Of a DNA stretch of 48,036 nucleotides, positions 34,734 through 43,559 are shown one piece after another. Each line of letters begins with the position of its first letter. Within the stretch, counting starts at the first letter, position 1. Under the pieces are notes generated by a model that was not told where the DNA came from, ran no database searches, and worked only from the letters and a program-made list of their open reading frames with translations. Source of the DNA: Thermoanaerobacteraceae bacterium (lineage in GTDB: Bacteria; Bacillota; Thermoanaerobacteria; Thermoanaerobacterales; UBA4877); contig JASEJQ010000013.1 of NCBI GenBank assembly GCA_030016635.1, forward strand, positions 1-48,036, given 5' to 3'. Made by a program: the position numbers and the translations under genes.

Positions 34734-35003
34734 ATGAGGGTTAAATTTTTTGGATATATGAGGGATTATACAGGATGCAAGGAGACAGATGTAAAAGGGT
34801 ACGAGACTTTAAGGGAGCTATTGGCAGGACTCTCGAGAGTATACGGGGAGAGATTTGGGAAAGAGGTACTCAAAGACGTTGGCATTAGTGATAGAATTAT
34901 AGTGCTTGTCAATGGGCGAAATATAGTTTTTTTAAACGGTGTAGATACCCATCTTGAAGATAGTGATGAGGTGTCAATATTTCCTGTGGTGGCAGGGGGA
35001 TGA
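34734..35003 (+). CDS. MoaD/ThiS-like sulfur carrier protein
   Basis: The small 89-residue beta-grasp protein ends in the Gly-Gly tail (FPVVAGG) that is adenylated and thiocarboxylated in sulfur carriers. MRVKFFGYMRDYTGCKE at the start and LEDSDEVSIFPV near the end match MoaD-like proteins. In AOR operons such a MoaD is thought to supply the dithiolene sulfur of the pterin. Its likely activating enzyme is the ThiF/MoeB-like protein at 38037. A TTG at 34728 is in frame, but ATG at 34734 fits better. No moaE is seen here. Confidence 0.88.
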   Translation: MRVKFFGYMRDYTGCKETDVKGYETLRELLAGLSRVYGERFGKEVLKDVGISDRIIVLVNGRNIVFLNGVDTHLEDSDEVSIFPVVAGG

Positions 35004-35007
35004 TATT

Positions 35008-35487
35008 ATGGATAACAAAATAGATCTATCATATACAATGGATATATTAAAGAGATACCCACAGGAACGTAGATTTCTTCTGGCAATACTTCAAGATATC
35101 CAGAGGCAGTATAACTATCTGCCAAGAGAATCCTTTCACATGGTTAAAGACTATCTGGGTATACCTTTAAGTACTCTATACAGTATGGCTACATTTTACA
35201 GAGCCTTTAGCTTAAAACCAAAGGGTAGATATATAATAAAGGTATGTGATGGTACTGCCTGCCATTTAAAGCTATCACAAAATCTGATCGATGAGATAAA
35301 AAATACTATAGGTATAGGGCCCGGTGAAACCACAAGTGATGGGATGTACTCACTGGAGACTGTAAACTGTCTCGGCTCTTGTGCAGTTGCTCCTGTTATG
35401 GTAATAGGAGATGATTTTTATGGCAAGGTTACCCCATCTGCAGTTGGGAATATCCTTACAGAATATGGGAGGGTAAGGAATGAGTGA
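35008..35487 (+). CDS. NuoE/HydC-like [2Fe-2S] subunit
   Basis: The 159-residue thioredoxin-like [2Fe-2S] protein has its four ligands at Cys80, Cys85, Cys121 and Cys125. The helical N-terminal part and YSMATFYRAFSLKPKGRYIIKVCDGTAC-type region (near residues 58-85) are typical of the 24-kDa subunit of complex I and of HydC in bifurcating enzymes. It is located between the MoaD-like gene and the NuoF-like gene, overlapping the latter by 8 nt. A longer frame from 34954 overlaps moaD; the ATG at 35008 after CAGGGGGA is preferred. Confidence 0.93.
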   Translation: MDNKIDLSYTMDILKRYPQERRFLLAILQDIQRQYNYLPRESFHMVKDYLGIPLSTLYSMATFYRAFSLKPKGRYIIKVCDGTACHLKLSQNLIDEIKNTIGIGPGETTSDGMYSLETVNCLGSCAVAPVMVIGDDFYGKVTPSAVGNILTEYGRVRNE

Positions 35488-37297
35488 GAAAAAGACAGTC
35501 TTAATATGCACCGGCCCCAGCTGCCTTTCAAAGCATAGCCTGGATATAGTTAATGAGTTTAATAATAGAGTAGAAGAATATGATCTTAATGTAGATGTCC
35601 TACCTACATTAAAGGCCACAGGCTGCCAGGGACTTTGTGAAAAAGGACCTCTTGTGAGGATTTTGCCTGATGACGTATTTTATTGTAGTGTTAAGATAAA
35701 GGATGTAGAAGAGATCATTCAAAAGACCATAATTGAGGGTACTGTGATTGATAGATTGCTCTATTATGACTCGGAATCTCATAAAAAGGTTACCTCTATG
35801 AAAGATGCGGGGTTCTATAAAAGACAGACTAAAATAGCTTTAAGAAATGTTGGTGAGATAGATCCATTAAATATAGATGACTGTATATCAAGAGGCGGCT
35901 ATACTGCCTTAAAAAAAGTGCTATTTAAGATGAAGCCAGAGGAGGTCATAGCCGAGGTTGAAAATTCAGGACTTAGGGGTAGGGGTGGTGCTGGTTTTCC
36001 TACGGGCACAAAATGGAGGCAGTGTGTCAATGTAAATAATTCACCAAAATATGTGGTATGTAACGGAGATGAAGGCGACCCTGGGGCCTTTATGGATAGG
36101 AGTATTATGGAGGGAGACCCGCACAGTATAATTGAGGGTATGATTATAGGGGCATATGCGACTGGTGCAGAACATGGCTTTATGTATATAAGGGATGAGT
36201 ATTTCCTGGCTGTAAAGAATGTGGATAGTGCCCTGAAAGAGGCCAGGAAAAGAGGCTTTTTAGGGGAAAATATCCTTGGTTCAGGGATGAATTTTGACAT
36301 AGAGATAGTTAGAGGTGGAGGGGCTTTTGTCTGCGGCGAATCTACGGCACTTATGGCCTCTATAGAGGGTAGAGTTGGCGAGCCCAGGGCTAAATATATT
36401 CACTCTACGGAAAGAGGGCTGTGGGATAAGCCCACAGTCTTAAATAATGTAGAGACATGGGCCAATGTACCTGTTATTATAAATAATGGAGCCTCGTGGT
36501 TTAAGTCTATTGGTACTGAGAAAAGTAGTGGAACAAAGGTGTTTTCCCTTGTTGGTAAAATAAAGAATACAGGTCTTATAGAGGTGCCAATGGGCAGTAC
36601 CTTAAAGGAGATAATATATGACATAGGTGGCGGAGTGGTAAAAAACAGAAAATTGAAAGCGGTACAGACAGGTGGACCTTCTGGCGGTTGTATACCAGCA
36701 GATATGTTGGACTTAAGTGTGGACTTTGATTCCCTGACAGAAGCAGGGACTATGATGGGATCCGGCGGCATGATCGTTATGGATGAAAGGAACTGCATGG
36801 TTGATGTGGCAAGATATTATCTGAAATTTCTATCAGAGGAATCATGTGGCAAGTGTGTGCCATGTCGGGAAGGAATAAAGAGGATGCTGGAGATACTTGA
36901 GGATATATGCAATGGGAATGGAAGAGAAGGGGATATAGACCTTCTTCTTGAGATGGCAGATACTGTCAAAGATGCCTCGCTTTGTGGACTGGGCAAGACT
37001 GCCCCTAATCCTGTGATAACTACGATAAAGTATTTTAAAGATGAGTACATGGCGCATATAATAGAAAAAAGATGTCCGGCTGGTGTCTGCAAAGAGCTCA
37101 CTACATTTGAAATAGATAATGATAAATGCACCGGCTGTGATCTGTGCAGGAGAGAGTGCCCTGCTGAGGCTATATCCGGTATAATGAGGTCACCTAACAC
37201 CTATGTCATAGATCAGTTCAAGTGCACAAGGTGTGGAAGCTGTATTGATACATGTAATCAGGATGCTGTAAAAATTTTAGGGAGGGTTAGGGAATGA
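35480..37297 (+). CDS. NADH-binding flavoprotein subunit, HydB/NuoF family
   Basis: The 605-residue protein binds FMN, NADH and several clusters. Order: N-terminal thioredoxin-like [2Fe-2S] domain (CTGPSC near residue 10, CQGLC near 50); FMN/NADH domain with GLRGRGGAGFPTGTKW near residue 160, NGDEGDPGAFMDR near 195 and GGGAFVCGESTALMASIEG near 278; the NuoF [4Fe-4S] motif SCGKCVPCREG near 455; and a tail with two ferredoxin clusters (CTGCDLCRREC, CTRCGSCIDTC). This is the HydB layout, linking NADH to ferredoxin-type carriers. With the NuoE-like and HoxU-like subunits it should connect AOR to NAD, and perhaps to ferredoxin as well. Confidence 0.95.
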   Translation: MSEKKTVLICTGPSCLSKHSLDIVNEFNNRVEEYDLNVDVLPTLKATGCQGLCEKGPLVRILPDDVFYCSVKIKDVEEIIQKTIIEGTVIDRLLYYDSESHKKVTSMKDAGFYKRQTKIALRNVGEIDPLNIDDCISRGGYTALKKVLFKMKPEEVIAEVENSGLRGRGGAGFPTGTKWRQCVNVNNSPKYVVCNGDEGDPGAFMDRSIMEGDPHSIIEGMIIGAYATGAEHGFMYIRDEYFLAVKNVDSALKEARKRGFLGENILGSGMNFDIEIVRGGGAFVCGESTALMASIEGRVGEPRAKYIHSTERGLWDKPTVLNNVETWANVPVIINNGASWFKSIGTEKSSGTKVFSLVGKIKNTGLIEVPMGSTLKEIIYDIGGGVVKNRKLKAVQTGGPSGGCIPADMLDLSVDFDSLTEAGTMMGSGGMIVMDERNCMVDVARYYLKFLSEESCGKCVPCREGIKRMLEILEDICNGNGREGDIDLLLEMADTVKDASLCGLGKTAPNPVITTIKYFKDEYMAHIIEKRCPAGVCKELTTFEIDNDKCTGCDLCRRECPAEAISGIMRSPNTYVIDQFKCTRCGSCIDTCNQDAVKILGRVRE

Positions 37298-38037
37298 TTG
37301 TGACTATAGACGGGATAAAATGCAATGCAGAAAAAGGTGAATATATACTGGATATAGCGAGACGAAATAATATATTTATACCTACACTATGCCACTCATC
37401 CGCTCTCCCTGGACAGGGGAACTGCAGATTATGCATTGTCGAGGTAATTGAGGGGGGAAGGAGCAGAGTGGTTACCGCCTGCCTTTACCCGGTCACCCAT
37501 GAGATTGAGGTGATAACAAACTCGGAAAGGATAAGGGATATGAGGCGGACCATCATAATGTTCCTATACGTCAGAGCTCCTAAAAGTTACCGCATGAAAA
37601 GATTGGGGGAAGAGTATGGTGTTCATCCTGAGCAAAGGTTTGAGATTGATGAAGACGAGGACTGCATACTCTGTGGACTATGTGTTAGAGCATGTGAGGC
37701 TATGGGTTTAAGTGCAATATCCATGGTCAATAGAGGAACCAGCAAGAAGGTCTCAACTCCATTTGATGAGCCTTCAGACACATGCATAGGCTGTGCATCC
37801 TGCGCCAGTGTATGTCCGACAGATGCCATAAAAGTTGAGGATAGGGATGGGATAAGAAGGATATGGGGCAGGGAGTTTAAGATGCTAAAATGCTCAAAAT
37901 GTGGCAGCTATTTTACTACAGAGGAGCATTTTGAATATGTGAAAAATAAGTCAGATTCTGTTGTGGAGGTGTTATGTGAACGTTGCAAGAGGGATGCCAT
38001 TGCTGAGGAGATAGCTAATGTATATTCAGGGATATAG
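37294..38037 (+). CDS. HoxU/NuoG-N-like Fe-S subunit with C-terminal Cys ribbon
   Basis: The 247-residue protein has an N-terminal [2Fe-2S] domain (CHSSALPGQGNCRLC, then Cys in TACLYP), then two [4Fe-4S] motifs (CILCGLCVRAC near residue 125, CIGCASCASVC near 165). The His-Cys cluster usually found between these in NuoG/HoxU is absent: residues 75-120 contain no Cys. The last 45 residues carry two CxxC pairs (CSKCG and CERC), resembling a zinc ribbon or rubredoxin-like end. It overlaps the NuoF-like gene by 4 nt. It is a likely bridge between the diaphorase part and the AOR ferredoxin subunit. Confidence 0.88.
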   Translation: MIVTIDGIKCNAEKGEYILDIARRNNIFIPTLCHSSALPGQGNCRLCIVEVIEGGRSRVVTACLYPVTHEIEVITNSERIRDMRRTIIMFLYVRAPKSYRMKRLGEEYGVHPEQRFEIDEDEDCILCGLCVRACEAMGLSAISMVNRGTSKKVSTPFDEPSDTCIGCASCASVCPTDAIKVEDRDGIRRIWGREFKMLKCSKCGSYFTTEEHFEYVKNKSDSVVEVLCERCKRDAIAEEIANVYSGI

Positions 38038-39134
38038 TGTTGTTATATAATAAAGGAGATCGGTACAAGGGAGGGATTAATATCGATACAAACGAAATAA
38101 ATTTTGAAAGGAATTCTAAAGAGGATATTTCCAGATATATAAGGCAGATGACGTTTAAACCATTTGGGGTAGAGGGACAGAAAAGACTTTTAAAATCAAG
38201 GGTATTGGTGGTAGGATGTGGCGGTCTGGGTTCTACTATAGCGGAGATGCTTGCAAGGAGCGGTGTGGGTTATATACGTTTGGTAGACAGGGACTATGTG
38301 GAGATGCACAATATACATAGGCAGATATTGTATGACGAATCGGATATATATAAGCCTAAGGCAATAGCTGCATCGGAGAGACTTAAGAAGATAAACAGTG
38401 ATATTGAAATAGATGCCTATGACACGGATTTTAATGGTGCAACAGCCCTTCGCCTTATTGATGGGATAGACCTGATGGTGGATGGTACAGATAATTTTCA
38501 GGTAAGGTTTTTGATGAATGACCTTGCAGTAAGGTTTGACATACCCTGGATATATGGGGCCACCATAGGTGGATACGGCAGTATAATGGACATAATACCG
38601 GGAAAGACGCCATGCCTTAGGTGCTATATAAGGGATATGCCGGCACCAGGAACTTTTGATACCTGTGAGACTGGTGGGATACTATCTCCACTTCCCAATA
38701 CTATAGGAAGCATAGAGGCTTTAGAGGCCATAAAATATCTCTCAGGGAATCAGGAGGCAATGATAAAAGGACTGCTGTTTATAGATGCCTGGTTTAATTC
38801 GTATAATATTATTGATGTTAAAAGGGATGAGGCGTGCCCTTGTTGTGCTGGTGAGGATTTTGCCTTTTTAGATTTTAATAATCCCGATACAGTATCGATG
38901 TGTTCATCGGACAGTTTTGAGGTTTTTCCATATTTGATGGATTCAATTAACCTTAAAAATATTTATGAAAGATTAAAAGAGAGCGGCATAGATGTGGCCA
39001 TGAGCCCTTATCTTTTGAACTTTGAGGCAGAGGGAAAGAATGTAACGCTGTTCCGGGATGGTAGGGCTATAATTAAAGGGGCTAAAAACAAAGGTGAAGC
39101 CAAGGAGATATATGCAAGATATATTGGATTTTAA
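38037..39134 (+). CDS. ThiF/MoeB family adenylyltransferase
   Basis: This 365-residue E1-like enzyme would adenylate the Gly-Gly end of the MoaD-like protein for sulfur transfer. Seen are RYIRQMTFKPFGVEGQK near residue 34, the ATP-binding GCGGLGS near residue 60, DRDYVEMHNIHRQ near 84, the catalytic-Cys region TCETGG near 213, and two zinc CxxC pairs (CLRC near 199, CPCC near 265). The last 90 residues are an extra domain of unknown role. The GTG start overlaps the previous stop by one base; ribosome-site support is weak, and the true start may be a few codons later. It probably belongs to the AOR operon. Confidence 0.85.
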   Translation: MLLYNKGDRYKGGINIDTNEINFERNSKEDISRYIRQMTFKPFGVEGQKRLLKSRVLVVGCGGLGSTIAEMLARSGVGYIRLVDRDYVEMHNIHRQILYDESDIYKPKAIAASERLKKINSDIEIDAYDTDFNGATALRLIDGIDLMVDGTDNFQVRFLMNDLAVRFDIPWIYGATIGGYGSIMDIIPGKTPCLRCYIRDMPAPGTFDTCETGGILSPLPNTIGSIEALEAIKYLSGNQEAMIKGLLFIDAWFNSYNIIDVKRDEACPCCAGEDFAFLDFNNPDTVSMCSSDSFEVFPYLMDSINLKNIYERLKESGIDVAMSPYLLNFEAEGKNVTLFRDGRAIIKGAKNKGEAKEIYARYIGF

Positions 39135-39146
39135 CGGAGGAATAAT

Positions 39147-40352
39147 ATGCTGGAGGTTTTGAGAACATCTGAGGTTATTGATATTATAAACAATGAGTTC
39201 AGGTACGATGAGGCTGAAGAGGTGGGCCTTTTGGAGTCACTGGAGAGGATACTTTCCCGGGAAATAATTTCTCCGGAAGACCTGCCTCCTTTCAGCCGGA
39301 GTACGGTGGACGGGTATGCGGTCTTTGCAGCAGATACATTTGGAGCCAGTGAGGCCTTGCCGGCATACCTTACCATACAGGGTGAGGTAAGGATGGGAGA
39401 GGCAGCCGATATTAAACTGGAAAGATACCACACCATATATGTGCCTACAGGTGGGATGCTGCCAGATGGTGCTGATGCGGTGGTTATGATAGAGTACACG
39501 GAGAGGCTGGGCGAAGAGGTCACAGTGGCCAGGCCGGTAGCGCCGGGAGAGAATGTCATTTCAAGAGGAGATGATGTGAAAAGAGGTGACCTGCTTTTTA
39601 CAAAAGGCCACAGGATAAGGCCGCAGGACGTGGGAGTGTTAGCTGCTCTTGGGATAATAAAGGTGCCTGTATTTAAAAAATTGAGGGTAGGTATATTATC
39701 CACAGGGGACGAATTAGTAAGCCCAGGAGAGAATCCAGGTCCGGGGGAAGTGAGAGATATAAACTCGTATTCTCTGGCAGCATCTGTAGTGAAGGATGGA
39801 GGTACACCAGAGGTGTATGGTATAGTGAAGGACGACTTCGAATCATTGAGGGAAGTTCTTTCAGACATGCTGCTGGATAATGACATAGTCCTGATATCTG
39901 GCGGAAGCTCTGTAGGGGTGAGGGACATGACAGAAAAGGTGATGGGGTCATTTGATGGGTCCCGTATGTTGGTACACGGTGTCTCCGTTAAGCCTGGTAA
40001 ACCTACTCTGCTGGCCTCCATAGACGGCAAAGCTGTGTTTGGCCTCCCTGGCCATCCTGTGTCTGCTTTGACTATATACGGGCTTTTTGTAAGGCCGATT
40101 ATATCCCATAGTGAACTGGATTCCATAGTATATGTAACAGCGCACATGGCAGAGAATTACTCATCCAACCATGGGAGAGAGGAATATCTTCCGGTCAGGC
40201 TTGAAGAGAATGGAAATGAGTACCTTGCCTATCCAGTCTATGGAGAATCTGGTCTCATCACATCGCTTACCAGAGCCCACGGGGTTGTACGGATAGAAGC
40301 TGGCAGAGAGGGTTTAAACAGGGGGCAGGTGGTTAAGGTTAGGCTATATTAA
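39147..40352 (+). CDS. moeA: Molybdopterin molybdenumtransferase MoeA (first copy)
   Basis: MoeA inserts molybdate or tungstate into adenylated molybdopterin. The 401-residue protein has the MoeA patterns: PFSRSTVDGYAV near residue 49, VPTGGMLPDGADAVVM near residue 97, GILSTGDELV near residue 186, ISGGSSVG near 250 and FGLPGHPVSAL near 296. The ATG follows GGAGGAATAAT. A second MoeA is encoded 350 bp downstream; in organisms with both metals one copy is thought to serve tungsten and the other molybdenum, but which is which cannot be told here. Confidence 0.93.
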   Translation: MLEVLRTSEVIDIINNEFRYDEAEEVGLLESLERILSREIISPEDLPPFSRSTVDGYAVFAADTFGASEALPAYLTIQGEVRMGEAADIKLERYHTIYVPTGGMLPDGADAVVMIEYTERLGEEVTVARPVAPGENVISRGDDVKRGDLLFTKGHRIRPQDVGVLAALGIIKVPVFKKLRVGILSTGDELVSPGENPGPGEVRDINSYSLAASVVKDGGTPEVYGIVKDDFESLREVLSDMLLDNDIVLISGGSSVGVRDMTEKVMGSFDGSRMLVHGVSVKPGKPTLLASIDGKAVFGLPGHPVSALTIYGLFVRPIISHSELDSIVYVTAHMAENYSSNHGREEYLPVRLEENGNEYLAYPVYGESGLITSLTRAHGVVRIEAGREGLNRGQVVKVRLY

Positions 40353-40387
40353 ATTATTGGGATGACGTTGCAGTCGCTTGTTATAGG

Positions 40388-40553
40388 TGGCATAATAACG
40401 TTCAAAGGCATCCTTGAAGCGGGTACGTGATACTCTTAATGAGTGACAAATGTAGCAGGGGCATCAGGTATGGACGCCGAATGGAGGTGTGCCATGCGAA
40501 ATGCAGGTATTAATAGAATTATGGATATTTCTCAGTTGTATTGCCTATCATCG
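40388..40553 (+). repeat. Dispersed palindromic repeat, copy B (decayed, limits approximate)
   Basis: This shorter, eroded relative of the elements at 3489-3693 and 44543-44749 has the same orientation as copy A. Recognisable blocks are GCATCCTTGAAGCG, GTGATACTCTTAATGAGTG, GCAGGGGCATC, TATGGACGCCGAATGGAGG and GCCTATCATCG. The internal GGCAT hairpin has been deleted, and the inner AGAGTATCA strand has been mutated so that the stem no longer pairs well. After it, 40554-40656 has a GGTAGGGG/CCCC hairpin and a GCGCT/AGCGC stem plus ATTTTT that may end the moeA transcript. Confidence 0.7.
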
Positions 40554-40656
40554 AGGTAGGGGAGCACCCCTTGACCTTGTTGTACCAGGATGAGCGCTGA
40601 GATGCTGGGATGGTAGCGCCATTTTTGCGATAGAATCATTATGCCATATCGTTATG

Positions 40657-40665
40657 TGCTATAAT
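40657..40665 (+). promoter_or_regulatory. Extended -10 promoter of the second moeA
   Basis: TGCTATAAT is an extended -10 element (TGn plus perfect TATAAT at 40660-40665) 33 nt before the ATG at 40699. No good -35 is visible, which is acceptable with an extended -10. The moeA2-moaA-moaC-MOSC genes may therefore be a separate transcript. Confidence 0.5.
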
Positions 40666-40698
40666 ATATATCGGGAGATTAACTTGGGAGGACTTTTA

Positions 40699-42603
40699 AT
40701 GAATGAGGTTTACCTTCAAAATATGGACATGGAAGAGGCAGTGGAAATTTTCCTTGGTAGCTGCAATGTAGAGATGGAGGTTGAAAGGATAAAGACAGAG
40801 GAGGCACAGGGCAGGATTACGGCCAGGCCGGTTTACTCCATAAACTCCTCACCCCATTTCAATGCAGCGGCCATGGATGGTATAGCTGTAAGGTCCTATG
40901 AGACATTTGGAGCTACACGCCTCAACCACAAAAGGTTAGAGAAGGGTATCAACTATATGGTTGTGGATACGGGTGATCCTCTACCCGAAGGTTTTGACGC
41001 AGTTATCATGGTGGAAAACCTTATTAGAATTAGTGAAGATGAGGTGGAGATAACAGAGCCGGTAACCCCATGGCAGCACATAAGGCCCATAGGAGAGGAC
41101 ATGGCGGCCAATGAGCTCATCATCCCCACCAACCACAAGATTACACCGGTGGATATAGGGGCTATGCTGGCAGGCGGTGTACTGGAGGTGGAGGTATACA
41201 GGGTACCAAGGGTAGGCATCATACCCACAGGCACAGAGATAGTAAAACCTGGCTCTGAACTAAAACCTGGAGACATTGTGGAGTTTAATTCCAGCATAAT
41301 TTCCGGATATGTGAAAGAATGGGGTGGAGAGCCTGCAGTGTATGAGATTGTACCCGATGACAGGGAACTTCTTAAAAGAGCACTGGAGAGGGCATGTGAT
41401 GAATGTGATATTATTATGACCATAGCCGGTTCCTCTGCAGGGAGAGAGGACTACACCTCATCCATCATTGAGGAAATGGGAAGGGTGCTTGTCCATGGCG
41501 TGGCCACAAAGCCGGCCAAGCCTGTTATTCTTGGTCTTATTCAGGATAAACCATTTATAGGTGTACCCGGTTATCCGGTGTCATGTTATTTCACTCTGGA
41601 TAACTATTTAAAGCCCTTGCTTTACAAGGTGAACAGGCAGATTTTACCGGCCAGGCCGCAGATAGATGCCATAGTCTCCCACAAGCTTGTATCATCGTTA
41701 AAAGAAAAGGAGTTTGTAAGGATAAAGCTTGGCAAGGTAGGGGATAAGCTCATTGCCACATCCTTAAACAGGGGCGCTGGGGTCATAATGTCGCTGGTCA
41801 GAGCAGATGGCATACTGATAATACCCAGGGAAAGCGAAGGATATGAGGCAGGAGAGCAGGTGAGGGTGGAGCTGCTAAAAGACATAAGAGAGATAGAGGG
41901 GACATTAGTGGTAATCGGAAGTCATGACCTGCTCATAGATGTCCTGTCTGATTTTCTCCATGCCAGGTTTCCGCTCTACAGCTTATCATCAGCCAATGTG
42001 GGGAGCATGGGTGGTATAATGGCCCTGACAAGAGGTGAATGCCATTTGGCACCGATGCATCTTTTAGATTTTGATACAGGGGAGTATAATGTATCATATA
42101 TAAAGAAATACCTCAAGGACAAAAGGATTTCACTCATAAAGTTTGTTAAAAGAGTACAGGGGTTTATTGTACCAAAGGGTAATCCCAAGGATATTAGGAA
42201 TTTTACAGACCTGGTAAGAGACGATGTCACCTTTGTAAACAGGCAGAGGGGAGCTGGTACAAGGCTTCTTCTTGACTATAACCTTCAGAAATTGGGAATA
42301 AACCCTGCAAGTATAAAGGGATACGAGCACGAGGAATATACACATCTGCAGGTAGCAGCACAGGTGGCAAGCGGCGCTGTGGATACGGGGCTGGGTGTGA
42401 AGTCTGCGGCTCAGGCCTTTAATCTGGATTTTATCCCTGTAGGTGAGGAGGAATATGATTTAGCCATACCAACAGAGTTTCTTGAAATGGATAATGTAGA
42501 AAAACTCCTGGGTATAATGAGGTCGGATGAGTTTAAGAGAGAAGTCGATAAACTGGGCGGATATGATACAACCAATACAGGAAATATACTCCACATAACA
42601 TAG
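40699..42603 (+). CDS. moeA: MoeA fused to a C-terminal periplasmic-binding-protein-like domain
   Basis: The 634-residue protein has a MoeA part (about residues 1-400: AMDGIAVRS near 57, DTGDPLPEGFDAVIMVEN near 93, GIIPTGTEIV near 174, GVPGYPVSCYF near 292) followed by a PBP-like domain (about residues 410-634: VVIGSHDLLIDVLSDFL, NRQRGAGTRLLLDY, SGAVDTGLGVKSAA). That second domain resembles the LysR/ModA-type ligand-binding fold and may bind the oxyanion or a cofactor precursor. Such fusions are known in clostridia and archaea. A longer frame from 40654 exists; the ATG at 40699 follows GGGAGG. It forms the start of the MoaA-MoaC-MOSC group. Confidence 0.9.
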   Translation: MNEVYLQNMDMEEAVEIFLGSCNVEMEVERIKTEEAQGRITARPVYSINSSPHFNAAAMDGIAVRSYETFGATRLNHKRLEKGINYMVVDTGDPLPEGFDAVIMVENLIRISEDEVEITEPVTPWQHIRPIGEDMAANELIIPTNHKITPVDIGAMLAGGVLEVEVYRVPRVGIIPTGTEIVKPGSELKPGDIVEFNSSIISGYVKEWGGEPAVYEIVPDDRELLKRALERACDECDIIMTIAGSSAGREDYTSSIIEEMGRVLVHGVATKPAKPVILGLIQDKPFIGVPGYPVSCYFTLDNYLKPLLYKVNRQILPARPQIDAIVSHKLVSSLKEKEFVRIKLGKVGDKLIATSLNRGAGVIMSLVRADGILIIPRESEGYEAGEQVRVELLKDIREIEGTLVVIGSHDLLIDVLSDFLHARFPLYSLSSANVGSMGGIMALTRGECHLAPMHLLDFDTGEYNVSYIKKYLKDKRISLIKFVKRVQGFIVPKGNPKDIRNFTDLVRDDVTFVNRQRGAGTRLLLDYNLQKLGINPASIKGYEHEEYTHLQVAAQVASGAVDTGLGVKSAAQAFNLDFIPVGEEEYDLAIPTEFLEMDNVEKLLGIMRSDEFKREVDKLGGYDTTNTGNILHIT

Positions 42604-42609
42604 AACAGG

Positions 42610-43557
42610 GTGAGAGGATTGAGGGACGAATTTGGGAGAGAGATTGACTACCTCAGGATTTCAATTACCGACCGATGCAATTTGAGATGTCGCTACTGCA
42701 TGCCTGAGGGTGGAGTTAAATGGATACCAAAATCAGAGATACTATCCTTTGAAGAGGTGCTGGAGGTATGCAGGGCAGCGTCAAAACTGGGGTTTAAAAA
42801 GTTTCGCCTTACCGGCGGCGAACCCTTGGTAAGACTTGGCATTATTGACTTCATAGAAAAAATGGCAGATATAGAGGGGATAACAGATATAGCCATGACT
42901 ACCAACGGTATACTCTTAGGAGACATGGCATATGAGCTTAAGAGGGCTGGATTAAAGAGGGTGAATGTAAGCTTAGACACCTTAAATCCAGAGAAATATC
43001 ACTATATAACCAGGGGCGGGAACATAAAAAGGGTGCTTGATGGCATAGAAAAAGCCCTCTATGCCGGGCTTTACCCCATAAAGATAAATACAGTCCTGAT
43101 AAAGGGTTTTAATGACGACGAGATAGATGACTTGATTAATCTCACCAGCACTTATCCTGTTGATGTCAGGTTTATAGAGTTGATGCCAATAGGCGAGGCA
43201 ATAAATATGGACTACATCTCATGTGACCAGGTATTAAATGGCAGGGAATTGATACCCCTAGGCGAGGATGGTGTGGCCAGCTACTACAGATTGGAAAATG
43301 CCATGGGCAGGGTTGGGCTTATAAGACCCATGAGCTGCAAATTCTGCTCAAGCTGCAACAGGTTGAGGCTTACCTCTGATGGCCGGTTAAAGCCATGTCT
43401 CTTAAAGGATATGGAGGTGGATTTGAAGGGTCCTCTGCGCAGGGGTGAGGATATTGCACCTGTAATCAAAAAGGCCTTAGACATAAAGCCGAAGGAGCAT
43501 GAGGCAAATGCAGGTGAGTATCTAAAAAACAGGGATATGTACGAGATAGGAGGGTGA
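42610..43557 (+). CDS. moaA: GTP 3',8-cyclase MoaA
   Basis: MoaA is the radical-SAM enzyme that starts molybdopterin synthesis from GTP. The 315-residue protein has the N-terminal cluster motif CNLRCRYC near residue 23, LTGGEPL near residue 73, the C-terminal cluster ligands CKFCSSC...CL near residues 245-265 and the required C-terminal Gly-Gly (YEIGG). The start is GTG at 42610 or, more in line with the GGGTGAG upstream, the TTG at 42619. It is preceded closely by moeA2 and followed directly by moaC. Confidence 0.95.
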   Translation: MRGLRDEFGREIDYLRISITDRCNLRCRYCMPEGGVKWIPKSEILSFEEVLEVCRAASKLGFKKFRLTGGEPLVRLGIIDFIEKMADIEGITDIAMTTNGILLGDMAYELKRAGLKRVNVSLDTLNPEKYHYITRGGNIKRVLDGIEKALYAGLYPIKINTVLIKGFNDDEIDDLINLTSTYPVDVRFIELMPIGEAINMDYISCDQVLNGRELIPLGEDGVASYYRLENAMGRVGLIRPMSCKFCSSCNRLRLTSDGRLKPCLLKDMEVDLKGPLRRGEDIAPVIKKALDIKPKEHEANAGEYLKNRDMYEIGG

Positions 43558-43559
43558 GC

